From Pseudobutyrivibrio sp. 49 (GTDB taxonomy: Bacteria > Bacillota > Clostridia > Lachnospirales > Lachnospiraceae), in the NCBI RefSeq assembly GCF_900100545.1, contig NZ_FNDP01000011.1, positions 1 through 64,000 of the forward strand: a stretch of DNA of 64,000 bases. The letters are read 5' to 3'. The stretch's first letter is position 1. The number at the start of each line of letters is the position of its first letter. Of this stretch, positions 1 to 9,020 are shown piece after piece. A program made the position numbers and the translations under genes. The notes beneath the pieces were generated by a model. It had not been told where the DNA came from, ran no database searches, and saw nothing but the letters and a program-made list of their open reading frames with translations.

Positions 1-163
1 CAATACATTTGCATTGGGGACATGAAATTTTGTAAATTTGGAGGTCTTCAATTAATTCATTATAAAAAGTTTGAGATAAAGGGTTGTTTTCATTCACGAG
101 TAAAGTTATCATAGTTTCCTGTAAAGGGTTGTGTATAGTTTAATTTATGCATAACTAGAAAAG

Positions 164-204
164 GCGGGAGCGGACTGTGGTAGGTGCGGCTCCTGCTTTT
201 TTTT
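164..204 (+). terminator. Intrinsic terminator
   Basis: An 8-bp stem (GCGGGAGC at 164-171, GCTCCTGC at 189-196) with a 17-nt loop is followed by eight T. It probably ends a transcript entering from left of the window. I see no gene in 1-160. Confidence 0.7.
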
Positions 205-238
205 AGCAGTATACACAACAAGAGCTATAATAATCGAA

Positions 239-298
239 GAAGGCAAGGAATGGAACAATCTGACAAAAAATGCTTCAGATTAATCTATCCTTGCCTTC
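239..298. repeat. Two-tier hairpin in intergenic DNA
   Basis: The outer arms GAAGGCAAGGA (239-249) and TCCTTGCCTTC (288-298) pair perfectly over 11 bp. Inside them AATCTGA (257-263) pairs with TCAGATT (75-81 positions on, 275-281). T-rich sequence follows. It could be a terminator for either direction, a small RNA or a miniature element. No gene is visible in 205-525. Confidence 0.5.
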
Positions 299-352
299 AT
301 TTATTTTGAAGAAAAAAAGAAATTTTTATTGCAGGTAAAGTTACTTTCAACA

Positions 353-502
353 AATAGGCAGGGGCGTGAAAACGCCCTTGTTTTATGCACATAATATTGA
401 ACAGGATGGTAGATATAGGTATAATTATAAACAGTTGCTACAAAGAAAAAATTTAAGTATTTCTGAATAGATTAACTTTCAGGATAATGAAATAAGCAAA
501 TC
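353..502 (+). repeat. 150-bp intergenic repeat, copy A (hairpin plus promoter)
   Basis: This stretch is nearly identical to 11167-11316. It starts with a stable hairpin (GGGCGT, GAAA loop, ACGCCC) followed by TTGTTTT, which looks like a terminator. A strong promoter and an AT-rich leader follow. Here it precedes the alpha/beta hydrolase gene at 526; the second copy precedes a P-loop kinase gene. It looks like a portable terminator-promoter-leader unit. No transposase or terminal inverted repeats were seen. Confidence 0.8.
397..425 (+). promoter_or_regulatory. Sigma-A-type promoter in repeat copy A
   Basis: TTGAAC (397-402), a 17-nt spacer and a perfect TATAAT (420-425). It points at the hydrolase gene starting at 526. 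The same promoter occurs in copy B with one spacer base changed. Confidence 0.75.
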
Positions 503-525
503 GGGATTTTAAGAGGTAACTTGTT

Positions 526-1323
526 ATGCAAAAAGGGACAATTGATGATTCAATAGGGAGAATCGTTTATTGGAAATCGGATGTATTTGACATGTCCAGA
601 TACACCCTATTTTTCCTTCATGGACTGACCGCAAATCATACTATGTTTGAACAGCAGTTTTCCTTTTTTGAGGGGCTGTACAATATCATTGCGTGGGATG
701 CTCCTGCACACGGAGAATCACGACCATACAAGGATTTCACCTATGAAAATGCTGCGAATGGATTAAAGAAAATACTTGATGAAAATAAAATTTCGACAGT
801 CGTGTTAATTGGACAGTCAATGGGTGGGTTCATCGCTCAAGCTTTTATTTGCAGATTTCCGCAAATGGTAAAGGCTTTTGTGTCTATAGACTCTTGTCCG
901 TATGGTGAGTATTATTCAAAATCTGACATTTGGTGGCTTAAGCAGATTGAATGGATGTCCAAGTTGTTTCCGAAAAAACTTCTTAAGTCTTCTATGGCAA
1001 AGCAAAACGCCTTGACAGAAAATGGGCGAGAAAACATGGCAAACATGATTGAACCATATAATAAAGCAGAACTTTGCCACCTCATGGGTATTGGATACGC
1101 TGGTTTTATGAATGACAACAGAGAGTGCAAAATCTCATGTCCGGTTCTTCTGGTTGTTGGCGAAAAAGATACTACCGGAAAAGTAAGAGCATACAATAGA
1201 GAGTGGGCACGGCGTACTGGATATCCATTGGTCTGGATCTCGGGCGCAGCACATAATTCTAATGTGGATAATCCTACTGTAGTGAATAAAAGAATACTGG
1301 ATTTTATTAAGAAACTGAAATAG
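526..1323 (+). CDS. Alpha/beta hydrolase
   Basis: This 265-residue protein has the alpha/beta hydrolase fold signature. An HG oxyanion-hole motif (LHGLTA) lies near residue 33, the nucleophile elbow GQSMGG near residue 96, an acidic residue in VGEKD near 212, and a late His in AAHNSN near 241 completes a Ser-Asp-His triad. There is no signal peptide, so it is probably cytoplasmic. The family includes esterases, lactonases and C-C hydrolases, and the substrate cannot be told from sequence. AGAGG lies 10 nt before the ATG. It is the only gene between the promoter repeat at 353 and the structured element at 1444, so it looks like a single-gene unit. Confidence 0.85.
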   Translation: MQKGTIDDSIGRIVYWKSDVFDMSRYTLFFLHGLTANHTMFEQQFSFFEGLYNIIAWDAPAHGESRPYKDFTYENAANGLKKILDENKISTVVLIGQSMGGFIAQAFICRFPQMVKAFVSIDSCPYGEYYSKSDIWWLKQIEWMSKLFPKKLLKSSMAKQNALTENGRENMANMIEPYNKAELCHLMGIGYAGFMNDNRECKISCPVLLVVGEKDTTGKVRAYNREWARRTGYPLVWISGAAHNSNVDNPTVVNKRILDFIKKLK

Positions 1324-1340
1324 ACAAATTCGAGTTTGTC
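1323..1340 (+). repeat. GACAAA/TTTGTC hairpin after the hydrolase
   Basis: GACAAA (1323-1328) and TTTGTC (1335-1340) form a short hairpin followed by a GGGCTGAAG-like tail. Related hairpins with a similar tail occur at 5599-5617 and 11308-11369, so it is probably one of several small repeated intergenic elements of this zone. Confidence 0.45.
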
Positions 1341-1443
1341 GGGCTGAAGTTGGCGTGTTATATCGGAAGATAATCTTACAACAGATAAAGATTTAATGAG
1401 CAGAAAGTAAAATCAGAGTATTATTTTTGATCGTGGTTATTAA

Positions 1444-1618
1444 AGTTGCCACCAGCCGCATACAGTAGCCCTGAGCTTTCTACCGTACGCAGCAGGTAAA
1501 CAGCAACTCGTCCTAGAAATGCCACAAACACAGCACTTAGGACATTGAAAAAGTTCTCAAAGAGATAATCATTCTGCAGATGCAGATTCGAAACCCCCAG
1601 ATTTTATCTGGGGGTTTT
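1444..1618 (+). ncRNA. Candidate structured RNA, copy 1 of 4
   Basis: AGTTGC (1444-1449) pairs with GCAACT (1503-1508) and encloses a block that is almost invariant in all four copies (core from 1463). A second stem GTCCTA/TAGGAC (1510-1515, 1538-1543) encloses ATGCC. A second invariant block with the mini-hairpin TCTC-AAA-GAGA spans 1552-1570. TCTGC/GCAGA follows, and then an intrinsic terminator, CCCCCAGAT (1594-1602) with ATCTGGGGG (1606-1614) and TTTT. No ORF is conserved across copies. I do not recognise the family. It could be a free small RNA or a structured 3' UTR of the upstream gene. Confidence 0.6.
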
Positions 1619-1682
1619 CTTATATTAATCAAGTAGTTCAGATATGCTACGGCCGTTCTAAATCTTCATCGTTGCCTTGTTC

Positions 1683-2585
1683 TTAATTATTACGGTATTC
1701 ACGAGGTGAACAGTGGAACAGTTCCTTAAATGATTTAGAGAAATAACTGTTGTTATCAAATCCACATAACTCATAAATTGTTTGAACTGAGTAAGTGCTG
1801 CTTTTAAGCATATATGCCGCATTTTGCAATCTGAAATTCTTAAGATATTTAATTGGTGAAATATTGATAATTGACTTAAAGCACCTAAGAACTTCACTTT
1901 TACTAACATTTGCAGCATTAGCCAGGTCATCTAACGTTATATTTTTAGAATAGTTTGAATGGATGTAGTTTAGGATTATCTGTACGCGCTCCTCTAACAG
2001 TGGATTTACTGTGTGGGTAAGCATACTTTCTGTTAGATTCATATGATTTAGTACAGCAAAAAAATCAGATAATTCATTTCTAACTGATATCTCGTAATCC
2101 TCTGGTTCATGATTTATTATTTCCCATACAGTTTTGATAATATTGTCCAATTTGCTAAAGAATATGGAATCTGACTTCAGTATAAAATCTCTAATACTTG
2201 CGCTATGGATGATAGGATGTAAATACTTTTTATAATAAATACTTTCTGTATTGCTGCTTATAACAGAGCTGTCAAATATGACAGATTTAAAAATTGCTGC
2301 ATTGACGGGGGTATGATTACGCATGGAATGCAAAACATTGGTATTTATGAAAAATAAGTCTCCTTCTGAAAGTATATATTTTCTGTTACCGCATTCTAAA
2401 AGAATAACGCCCTTTTCGACATGGCCTATCTCAATTTCAGCGTGCCAGTGCCAGTTGACAAAATCTTCGGTGATATCATCTCTATATATGGCAACTGGAA
2501 ACTCTACAGTTCCATGGGTTCCAGTTTCATCTATATTGAATGGAGTTGCTTGTTTTGATAATGATATACATGATGAGAGTGCCAT
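1683..2585 (-). CDS. AraC-family transcriptional regulator
   Basis: This 300-residue protein has an N-terminal cupin-like AraC sensing domain (HWHAEIEIGHV near residues 47-57, and GDLFFIN) and a C-terminal double helix-turn-helix of about 100 residues ending in FSKSFKELFHCSPREYR, the AraC hallmark. GAGGAATAATT precedes the ATG. It is divergent from the DUF1349-MFS gene pair at 2720-4503 and probably activates that pair in response to a small molecule, plausibly a sugar; this is inferred from gene order only. Its 3' end faces the structured element at 1444-1618. Confidence 0.9.
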   Translation of the reverse strand: MALSSCISLSKQATPFNIDETGTHGTVEFPVAIYRDDITEDFVNWHWHAEIEIGHVEKGVILLECGNRKYILSEGDLFFINTNVLHSMRNHTPVNAAIFKSVIFDSSVISSNTESIYYKKYLHPIIHSASIRDFILKSDSIFFSKLDNIIKTVWEIINHEPEDYEISVRNELSDFFAVLNHMNLTESMLTHTVNPLLEERVQIILNYIHSNYSKNITLDDLANAANVSKSEVLRCFKSIINISPIKYLKNFRLQNAAYMLKSSTYSVQTIYELCGFDNNSYFSKSFKELFHCSPREYRNN

Positions 2586-2719
2586 AATTATTCCTCTTGA
2601 AGATATAGTTATACTATTTGACCATTTTATTCCTTTTATTATATTAATAATACGATATAATTACAATAATTTCTTTCGATTAACAAAAAAGCACTAACAA
2701 AAAGAGGAGGCTGTAGATT

Positions 2720-3319
2720 ATGTTTGATAATTTTAAATGGATCAATAAAGGTGAGATAAAAATTGAAGAGAATAAGGTTACAATAAAAGCACCGGCTTTG
2801 ACAGATTTCTTCTGTGGTGGAAGTACAACAAGTGAAGAAGGAATTCTTCCTGAATCACTTTGTAATGCTCCATATTTCTACACAGATGTTAAGGGCGACT
2901 TCGTTCTTAATGTAAAGGTATCTCATGATTTTAAGGAAACTTATGATTCTGCATCTGTAATGGTTATGCAGGATATGGACAACTGGGCTAAATGCTGTTT
3001 TGAACTTACTGACTTTGGAACACACGCTGCTGTAAGTGTTGTAACTAAAGATGGTGAATCCGATGATGCTAATGGATGCGATATTGAAGGACAGAATTTT
3101 GCATATCTTAGAGTTTGTCGCGTGGGCAGAGCATTTTCTTTTCATTACTCCCTGGATGGAGTGCATTTCCACATGACAAGATATTTCTTAATGAAAGATG
3201 CTGAGTCTGTGAAAGTAGGTTTACTTGCTCAGGCACCTACAGGCCAAGGTGGAGACAGAATATACGAGAATCTTTCTATTGAAAGCAAAACGGTAAAAAA
3301 TATCAGGGCCGGGGAATAA
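2720..3319 (+). CDS. DUF1349 domain protein
   Basis: The 199-residue protein matches the DUF1349 beta-sandwich family (regulation-of-enolase-like; related to concanavalin-like folds found with glycosidases). Visible features are an N-terminal FDNFKWIN, a central DNWAKCCFEL and a C-terminal GLLAQAP segment typical of the family. No signal peptide. AGAGGAGG lies upstream. The MFS gene starts 2 nt after the stop, so the two are co-transcribed, opposite the AraC regulator. The family is often found in carbohydrate loci, but its biochemical function is not established. Confidence 0.85.
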   Translation: MFDNFKWINKGEIKIEENKVTIKAPALTDFFCGGSTTSEEGILPESLCNAPYFYTDVKGDFVLNVKVSHDFKETYDSASVMVMQDMDNWAKCCFELTDFGTHAAVSVVTKDGESDDANGCDIEGQNFAYLRVCRVGRAFSFHYSLDGVHFHMTRYFLMKDAESVKVGLLAQAPTGQGGDRIYENLSIESKTVKNIRAGE

Positions 3320-3321
3320 AA

Positions 3322-4503
3322 ATGGAAGTAGAAAAGAATTATAAAAAAACACAGCTTGCATGCTATCTGGGATTTGTAACACAGGCCATCTGCGCTAATT
3401 TTGTACCGCTATTGTTTATAACATTTCATAATACATACAATATATCATTTGGAAAGCTGGCCGCTATTTCAACAGTATTCTTTGTTACACAGCTTGTAGT
3501 TGATTTTTTATGTGCAGGTATAGTAGATAAACTGGGTTACAGAGTATGCGTAATAGCTGCAGAGATTACATCAGGATTAGGACTTGCAGGACTTGCTGTA
3601 TTACCTGACTTATTGTCAGTACCATTTTGGGGAATCCTTGTGTGTGTATTTATATATGCTGTTGGAAGTGGATTGACAGAAGTGCTGGTAAGTCCAATTG
3701 TAGAAGCATGTCCATTTGAAAATAAGGATACAATGATGAGTCTTCTTCATTCCTTTTATTGCTGGGGATGGGTTGGAGTTGTCTTGGGCTCCACAGCCTT
3801 CTTTACGGTTTTTGGTATAGAAAAATGGAGAATAATGGCACTTATATGGTCGGTCATTCCGCTTTATAACATTTTCAATTTTGCAACCTGTCCAATCGAA
3901 CCACTGGTAGAAGATGGTAAGAGCATGACAATGCCCCAACTGTTGAAAACAAAAGCATTTTGGATTTTTATTATACTCATGATCTGCGCAGGTTCTTCAG
4001 AAATAGCGATGGGACAGTGGGCATCCGCCTATGCTGAATCAGCACTACATGTTTCCAAAACAGTTGGAGATTTGGCTGGACCCTGCGGATTTGCAGTGTG
4101 CATGGGAATCAGTAGACTTCTTTATGGAAAGTTCGGTGAAAAAGTTGATCTGACAATTTTCATGATGGCATCCGGAGTAATGTGCCTTATGTGTTATCTG
4201 GTTGCCGGACTGGCAAATATACCATGGGTTGGATTGATTGGATGTGCATTATGCGGATTTTCTGTAGGTATAATGTGGCCAGGTTCAATTAGTATATCAT
4301 CACAGATACTTCCAACTGGAGGTACAGCAATGTTTGCACTTCTAGCGCTCGCAGGAGATTTAGGGGGAGCAATGGGCCCTGCTATTATTGGAAGTATATC
4401 TGAAAAAGCGGCTAATAATTTGCAGGCAGGAGTATTGGCAGGTATAGGTTTTCCTATCATTTTAGTAATTTCAGTGTTCTATATTCGAAATAAGTATCGA
4501 TAG
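3322..4503 (+). CDS. MFS transporter
   Basis: A 393-residue protein with about 12 predicted membrane segments and the layout of the major facilitator superfamily. A VDKLGYR-type loop sits between helices 2 and 3 (near residue 70), and a long cytoplasmic centre lies around CPIEPLVEDGKS (about 193). The general look (QLVVDFLCAGIVDKLG, SMETAGN-free) is that of the sugar/fucose-permease-like branch, but substrate assignment is a guess. It is co-directional with the DUF1349 gene 2 nt upstream and is probably controlled by the divergent AraC regulator. Confidence 0.85.
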   Translation: MEVEKNYKKTQLACYLGFVTQAICANFVPLLFITFHNTYNISFGKLAAISTVFFVTQLVVDFLCAGIVDKLGYRVCVIAAEITSGLGLAGLAVLPDLLSVPFWGILVCVFIYAVGSGLTEVLVSPIVEACPFENKDTMMSLLHSFYCWGWVGVVLGSTAFFTVFGIEKWRIMALIWSVIPLYNIFNFATCPIEPLVEDGKSMTMPQLLKTKAFWIFIILMICAGSSEIAMGQWASAYAESALHVSKTVGDLAGPCGFAVCMGISRLLYGKFGEKVDLTIFMMASGVMCLMCYLVAGLANIPWVGLIGCALCGFSVGIMWPGSISISSQILPTGGTAMFALLALAGDLGGAMGPAIIGSISEKAANNLQAGVLAGIGFPIILVISVFYIRNKYR

Positions 4504-4559
4504 ATATTCAAATTGGTGGAAGTAATATAGCAGGCAATATCGTCATATTATAAACTTTC

Positions 4560-4712
4560 GTTGCTAACAGCCTCGCACAGTAGCCCTGAGCTTTCTACCG
4601 TACGCAGCAGGTAAACAGCAACTTGAAAGAGAAATGCCTAAAATAAGGCACATTCACTTCATTAATCGTTCTCAAAGAGATAATCATCTGCTATTGCAGA
4701 TTTCAGTTTTTT
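4560..4712 (+). ncRNA. Candidate structured RNA, copy 2 of 4
   Basis: It has the same architecture as copy 1: GTTGC (4560-4564) with GCAAC (4618-4622), the conserved core from 4578, ATGCC pairing with GGCAC, the second invariant block at 4668-4685, and the stem ATCTGC/GCAGAT (4686-4701). The second stem has changed sequence but can still pair (TGAA/TTCA). Unlike the other copies it has no extra terminator hairpin: the last stem runs into TTCAGTTTTTT, which may itself terminate. It lies 56 nt after the MFS stop. Confidence 0.55.
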
Positions 4713-4906
4713 GCGTGTTGAAAGTGGACCAGGGGGACGGGGTCCCTAGCTCATTTTGCAAAGGCTTGAATATTGAAGAGTATAAAGGAAATACTTATAC
4801 TATAAATTATTGATTATAGCGCAAGGCTTATATATACAAATCGAAGGTTGTCGAGATAATTGAAGTCGATTCTTATGTTGATTTTAGTACGGAGGGAAGG
4901 AAAAAG

Positions 4907-5566
4907 ATGAAATACCAATACAAAGAAATGCCGGAATCTATGAAGGGGACATACGGAGAATTTGCAAAAAACTTCGGCTTTGATTGGAAAGAGTTTATTA
5001 TGGGAATCCCGACGCCGATGTTCCTTGTCACAACATATAAATCTAACGGACAGCCCAATGCTACGATGCAGTCATGGGCAGGGTTTACGAGTGCGAATCA
5101 TGGGTGCGGGTATTACGTGATTCTATGCAGCGTGAATAAGTGTGGACATCTTTACCAAAGCCTAAATGAAAAGAAGGCAGCAGTGCTGAATTTCATGTCT
5201 TCTGATTTATACAAAGCCTGCATGAAGACGATACAGAATAATCAGCTCGAGGCAGATGAGATAACTTCATCAGGGCTTACTGTGGAGAAAGCCTCATGGA
5301 TAGAAGCACCGATGGTCGCTGAATGTTTCATGAACCTTGAGTGCAAGTATTTGTGGGAGAAAGAAATCGTACCGGGTGATGATCATGTTATGATTTGCCT
5401 TGAAGTTGTAGGCGGGCATATAGAGAAGGATTATATAGAGGATATGTTCGGAGACAAAGGGATTCTTTACAATGTCCATTATCCTATAAATCCGGAAAAT
5501 GTGAAAGAAAAAGGCTGCGATTATGTAGCTGCACTTAGGAAAGTAAATCAATCCTACGAATATTGA
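4907..5566 (+). CDS. Flavin reductase-like protein
   Basis: A 219-residue protein of the flavin reductase-like, FMN-binding split-barrel type. Near residues 32-60 is IPTPMFLVTTYKSNGQPNA, the usual start of the barrel, then MQSWAG and a strand with HLYQSLNEKKAAVLNF. Members bind FMN and act as flavin reductases or flavin-dependent oxidoreductases; the partner is unknown. GGAGGGAAGG precedes the ATG. It is a single-gene unit between structured elements copy 2 and copy 3. Confidence 0.8.
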   Translation: MKYQYKEMPESMKGTYGEFAKNFGFDWKEFIMGIPTPMFLVTTYKSNGQPNATMQSWAGFTSANHGCGYYVILCSVNKCGHLYQSLNEKKAAVLNFMSSDLYKACMKTIQNNQLEADEITSSGLTVEKASWIEAPMVAECFMNLECKYLWEKEIVPGDDHVMICLEVVGGHIEKDYIEDMFGDKGILYNVHYPINPENVKEKGCDYVAALRKVNQSYEY

Positions 5567-5598
5567 TCATATACAAGGCAGCGCAATGCTAAAGCAGT

Positions 5599-5617
5599 GA
5601 CAAATTCCAATTTTGTC
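5599..5617 (+). repeat. GACAAA/TTTGTC hairpin, second occurrence
   Basis: GACAAA (5599-5604) pairs with TTTGTC (5612-5617), followed by TGGATGAAGG, similar to the tail after the hairpins at 1323 and 11364. It sits between the flavin reductase stop and structured element copy 3. Confidence 0.4.
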
Positions 5618-5692
5618 TGGATGAAGGCATAGCCTTTTATCTCGCAATATAAATGAGTACGACAATTACGGTTTGTAAAAAAATAGATATAA

Positions 5693-5883
5693 AGTTGCCA
5701 CCAGTTGCGTACAGTAGCCCTGAGCTTTCTACCGTACGCAGCAGGTAAACAGCAATTTGCCTTACAAATGCCCAAAACAAGGTATTTAAGGCAGTGAAAT
5801 AGTTCTCAAAGAGATAATCGTTTCTCTATACGAGATTACAAAGCATTATACAAGAGAGTCATCCGATTGGATGGCTCTTTTTT
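5693..5883 (+). ncRNA. Candidate structured RNA, copy 3 of 4
   Basis: AGTTGC (5693-5698) pairs with GCAATT (5752-5757) through a G-U change relative to copy 1. The second stem is GCCTTA/TAAGGC (5759-5764, 5787-5792), different in sequence from copy 1 yet fully paired. The inner ATGCC pairs with GGTAT, again with a wobble change. The second invariant block is at 5801-5819. A different terminator follows: GAGTCATCC (5856-5864) with GGATGGCTC (5869-5877) and a T run. This copy gives the clearest evidence that pairing, not sequence, is kept. Confidence 0.6.
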
Positions 5884-6142
5884 ATGTTTAATAATAGAGA
5901 AACATTGATTCTATGGGATTTTCAGTGGGTTTGTAGAGGGGATAAAACTAAATGAGAGGGAGAATTTTTTATATTCTTCCAAACAGTAGGTAGATTTGAA
6001 ACTAACAAAAAATAACTTAAAATTACTATAACATTTGAAAAGATTTACACATTTTTACACGCGGAAAAATGGGTGTGTAAATTTGGGCATAGTAAACACG
6101 ATAAATAGCAATAAATTGTTTGCTGTAAATACATATTTGTGA

Positions 6143-6343
6143 AAAACAATTTATTTTTCCCTTGGCTATAGAGAGGCACGCACTCGCAACGCGCTTCTTA
6201 GCACAGTTGAAGATAAGACCGGAAAAGTTTATGATCAATACAAGAATAAGGGCATAGAAACTACGTTTGAAATGAATCCCGGAAATCATTTCAAAGATGC
6301 GGATCTGCGTCTTGCAAAGGGAATAGCCTGGATACTAAAATGA
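6143..6343 (+). pseudogene. C-terminal remnant of an alpha/beta hydrolase
   Basis: One open frame without a credible start ends at the TGA 6341-6343. Its last ~45 residues include YDQYKNKGIETTFEMNPG and NHFKDADLRLAKGIAWIL, which look like the C-terminal His-containing end of an acetyl-esterase-type alpha/beta hydrolase. The nucleophile region is missing. The upstream gap 5884-6142 shows nothing I can identify. Confidence 0.55.
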
Positions 6344-6393
6344 TCTTAACTATTAAATAATTAACATCAAGAGAAAGACCAAAGAGAGCGGCC

Positions 6394-7743
6394 ATGACAA
6401 ATACAGAACAGACCACACAAAATATGACCTCAGGAAACAGTATGAAACAGATCATACTGTTCTTTTTGCCATTATTATGGGGAAATCTTTTCCAACAACT
6501 ATATAGTCTTGTGGATAGCATTATAGTTGGCAAGGGAATCTCGGATCAGGCGCTGGCTGCTGTTGGGGCAACCGGGACACTTAACTTCCTAATACTTGGA
6601 TTTGTTGTGGGGATGACCAGAGGATTTGGCATAACCTTTGCCCAGAGCTTTGGAAAAAACGATATGGCTATGCTGAATGCATACATCAGAGCAGCCAAGA
6701 AGCTCAGTATCACGTTTGGAATAGCCTTTACTGTTGTATGCGTTTCTTTGCTCAATAAGATGCTGATGTTCTTGAACACTCCTGAAGATATCTTTGACGA
6801 TTCGTATAGATATTTTGCTGTGATATTATTGGGAATTGTAGTGACGGTTATGAATAACCTTGAGATTACAATTCTCCAGTCAATGGGAGATTCCAGAACG
6901 CCCCTCACTGCTATGATCTGTTCATCACTCGTGAACATCATGCTTGATATTATTTTCATAATGGCCTTTGGCACAGGAGTTGTCGGAGCAGCAGCGGCAA
7001 CAGTGGTCTCTCAGTTTGTATCATACCTTTTGTGCCTTAAAAAGCTTAGAACCATCGATTTTATGAGTCTGGGAAAAGACACGTCAGAAATAGCAGATGA
7101 AAAGAATATATTGGTTGAACTGATGAAAATAGGACTTCCTGTGGCACTTATGAATTCGGTCACAGCTGCAGGGGCCATGGTATTGCAGTACTTCGTAAAT
7201 CTTATGGGAAGCGCATATGTGGCAGCCTATTCAGCCTGCATGAAATTTGCATCACTCTTTGAGCAGTTCGGAATGTCCGTAGGTCTTTCCATGATGACCT
7301 TTGTGGGGCAAAATAAGGGCGCTGGCAAATATGACAGGATACGCACAGGAGTAAGACAGGGCCTGATGCTCTCTACACTTGTGAATGTGCCTATATCGCT
7401 CCTTATGATATTTGTGCCCGGAAGCCTGGCAAGGATGCTGCTGACTGACAACATGATAATCGGTTATTGTACCGATTTCATGCCAATCATGGGAATAAGC
7501 TTTTTTGCCCTGGGCTGGCTTTTTGTATACAGATATTCTGTTCAGGGGTTGGGCAATACCTTTATACCAATGCTCTCAGGCGGGCTCGAAGTCATTATGA
7601 GACTGATCTTTGGCTTTTTGGTAGGAAGGAACGGATTTAAGGGAATTGCCATTTCTGAAGTATCTGCATGGATAGGCGCTTTTCTGATGCTCATGGTGAC
7701 ATACTATTGTTTAATTGGTAAAAGAACTAAAGCAATAGCATAA
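6394..7743 (+). CDS. MATE family efflux transporter
   Basis: This 449-residue, 12-helix protein belongs to the MATE family of Na+/H+-coupled multidrug exporters. Diagnostic features are PLLWGNLFQQLYSLVDSIIVGKGI (residues about 26-49, given here only as the start motif) and a repeat of the same pattern in the second half around KIGLPVALMNSV. Length is normal. AGAGAG precedes the ATG. It stands alone, followed by 92 nt and then the DinB-DUF3795 gene. Confidence 0.92.
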   Translation: MTNTEQTTQNMTSGNSMKQIILFFLPLLWGNLFQQLYSLVDSIIVGKGISDQALAAVGATGTLNFLILGFVVGMTRGFGITFAQSFGKNDMAMLNAYIRAAKKLSITFGIAFTVVCVSLLNKMLMFLNTPEDIFDDSYRYFAVILLGIVVTVMNNLEITILQSMGDSRTPLTAMICSSLVNIMLDIIFIMAFGTGVVGAAAATVVSQFVSYLLCLKKLRTIDFMSLGKDTSEIADEKNILVELMKIGLPVALMNSVTAAGAMVLQYFVNLMGSAYVAAYSACMKFASLFEQFGMSVGLSMMTFVGQNKGAGKYDRIRTGVRQGLMLSTLVNVPISLLMIFVPGSLARMLLTDNMIIGYCTDFMPIMGISFFALGWLFVYRYSVQGLGNTFIPMLSGGLEVIMRLIFGFLVGRNGFKGIAISEVSAWIGAFLMLMVTYYCLIGKRTKAIA

Positions 7744-7835
7744 AGTAGCAATAAAAAGACTCCCTGGATTTTTTATAAAAATGTAAGAAAGCACCATGGA
7801 ATAATATTGGATTAACCGATGAGAGAAGATAGATT

Positions 7836-8891
7836 ATGGATAAATCATGGTCAGAAAACAATAAAGAAATACAGAAATTGCTGACGAAGGAAGCAACCTT
7901 TAAAGATGCTATTCAGAAGCTTTTGGCTTTCCGTGAGGAAATGTTTGAGCAGATCACACAGATTGTGAGTGGATATCCGGATGAGGCCTTTGCCAAAATG
8001 CCGTTTGCGGGTGCAGATGGATATCACAGTAAAACCCTTGCCTATTCTATCTGGCATATTTTCAGGATTGAAGATATAGTTGCCCATGAGATGATAGCAG
8101 AGGATAATCAAATTCTTTTTACACATGACTTTCATAATCGCATTGGCGCATCTATTATTACTACGGGTAATGAACTTCAGGGAAACGAGATTGCAGAGTT
8201 TTCAGAAAAACTGAATATTAAAGAACTATATCTGTATGTAAAAGCTGTAAAGGAGTCTACGGATCAGATTCTTGGAGATCTGACATACAAGGATTTAAAG
8301 CAAAAATTCGGCGGCGATGTAAAGGAAAAACTTATCCGCAGTAAATGTGTCAGTGAGAATGAGAATGCCTTTTGGCTGATTGATTACTGGTGCGGTAAGG
8401 ATATAAAAGGACTGATTCAGATGCCATTTAGCCGTCACTGGATCATGCATATCGAAGCCATGCGCCGCATCAAGAATAAACTCTGCAAGATAGCACGAAA
8501 GGGTGTTGAGCCTATTGCTTATTGTGGTTTTTCCTGTAAGCACTGTTTCCTTTCAGAGTGGTGCGGATCCTGCAGAACGAAGTACAATGTTTGCTCTTTT
8601 GCCACCTGTGCTGAGGACAGAATATGTCCGAATGTGAAATGCTGTAAGGAAAAAGATTTGGACGGATGTTATGAGTGTGATGAGCTCGAAAATTGTAATA
8701 AAGGATTCTATATCCCATCAAATGACGGAGCAAATGCAGCAAAGGCTCAGGCATTATATATAAGGAAATACGGAAAGAAAGAGTTCTTAAAGGTTCATGA
8801 CAGACTACATGAGAAGTATGACTTCCAAAAGACACAGGAAGTTTTGGGACAGGATTATAAAGAAGGACTGAGAATTCTGGAGGAAACTTGA
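7836..8891 (+). CDS. DinB-like / DUF3795 fusion protein
   Basis: A 351-residue two-part protein. Residues about 20-215 resemble the DinB/YfiT four-helix metal-binding fold, with candidate metal ligands in SIWHIFRIED (His near 73) and RHWIMHIEAM (His near 190-195). Residues about 228-300 are a cysteine-rich DUF3795 domain: YCGFSCKHC, CGSCRTKYNVC, CPNVKCC, CYECDELENC. The Cys spacing suggests zinc binding. The function of the DUF3795 family is unknown; the DinB half hints at a metal-dependent transferase. The gene is monocistronic, upstream of structured element copy 4. Confidence 0.75.
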   Translation: MDKSWSENNKEIQKLLTKEATFKDAIQKLLAFREEMFEQITQIVSGYPDEAFAKMPFAGADGYHSKTLAYSIWHIFRIEDIVAHEMIAEDNQILFTHDFHNRIGASIITTGNELQGNEIAEFSEKLNIKELYLYVKAVKESTDQILGDLTYKDLKQKFGGDVKEKLIRSKCVSENENAFWLIDYWCGKDIKGLIQMPFSRHWIMHIEAMRRIKNKLCKIARKGVEPIAYCGFSCKHCFLSEWCGSCRTKYNVCSFATCAEDRICPNVKCCKEKDLDGCYECDELENCNKGFYIPSNDGANAAKAQALYIRKYGKKEFLKVHDRLHEKYDFQKTQEVLGQDYKEGLRILEET

Positions 8892-9009
8892 AAAAGCCTA
8901 TAAATATGCTATTATTGAGACTGAAGAAGAAAAAGATTTCTATGAGATGGTAGGAGATTTTTTACTACAAAGAAGGCAAAAAGAAGTTGTTGAAAGGAAT
9001 CTTTTTTGA
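8890..9009 (+). pseudogene. Unidentified C-terminal gene remnant
   Basis: An open frame overlapping the DUF3795 stop ends at TGA 9007-9009 and lacks a start or RBS. It encodes about 39 residues, charged and helical (TEEEKDFYEMVGDFLLQRR). The composition is that of a real protein tail, so I read it as the 3' end of a lost gene. I do not recognise the family. Translational coupling with the upstream stop is possible but there is no start codon nearby. Confidence 0.4.
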
Positions 9010-9020
9010 GTAGATGAAAA

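Noticed and set aside
912-1196. Minus-strand open frame inside the alpha/beta hydrolase gene
   Set aside because: It is antisense to a well-supported gene, has no RBS and no recognisable family.
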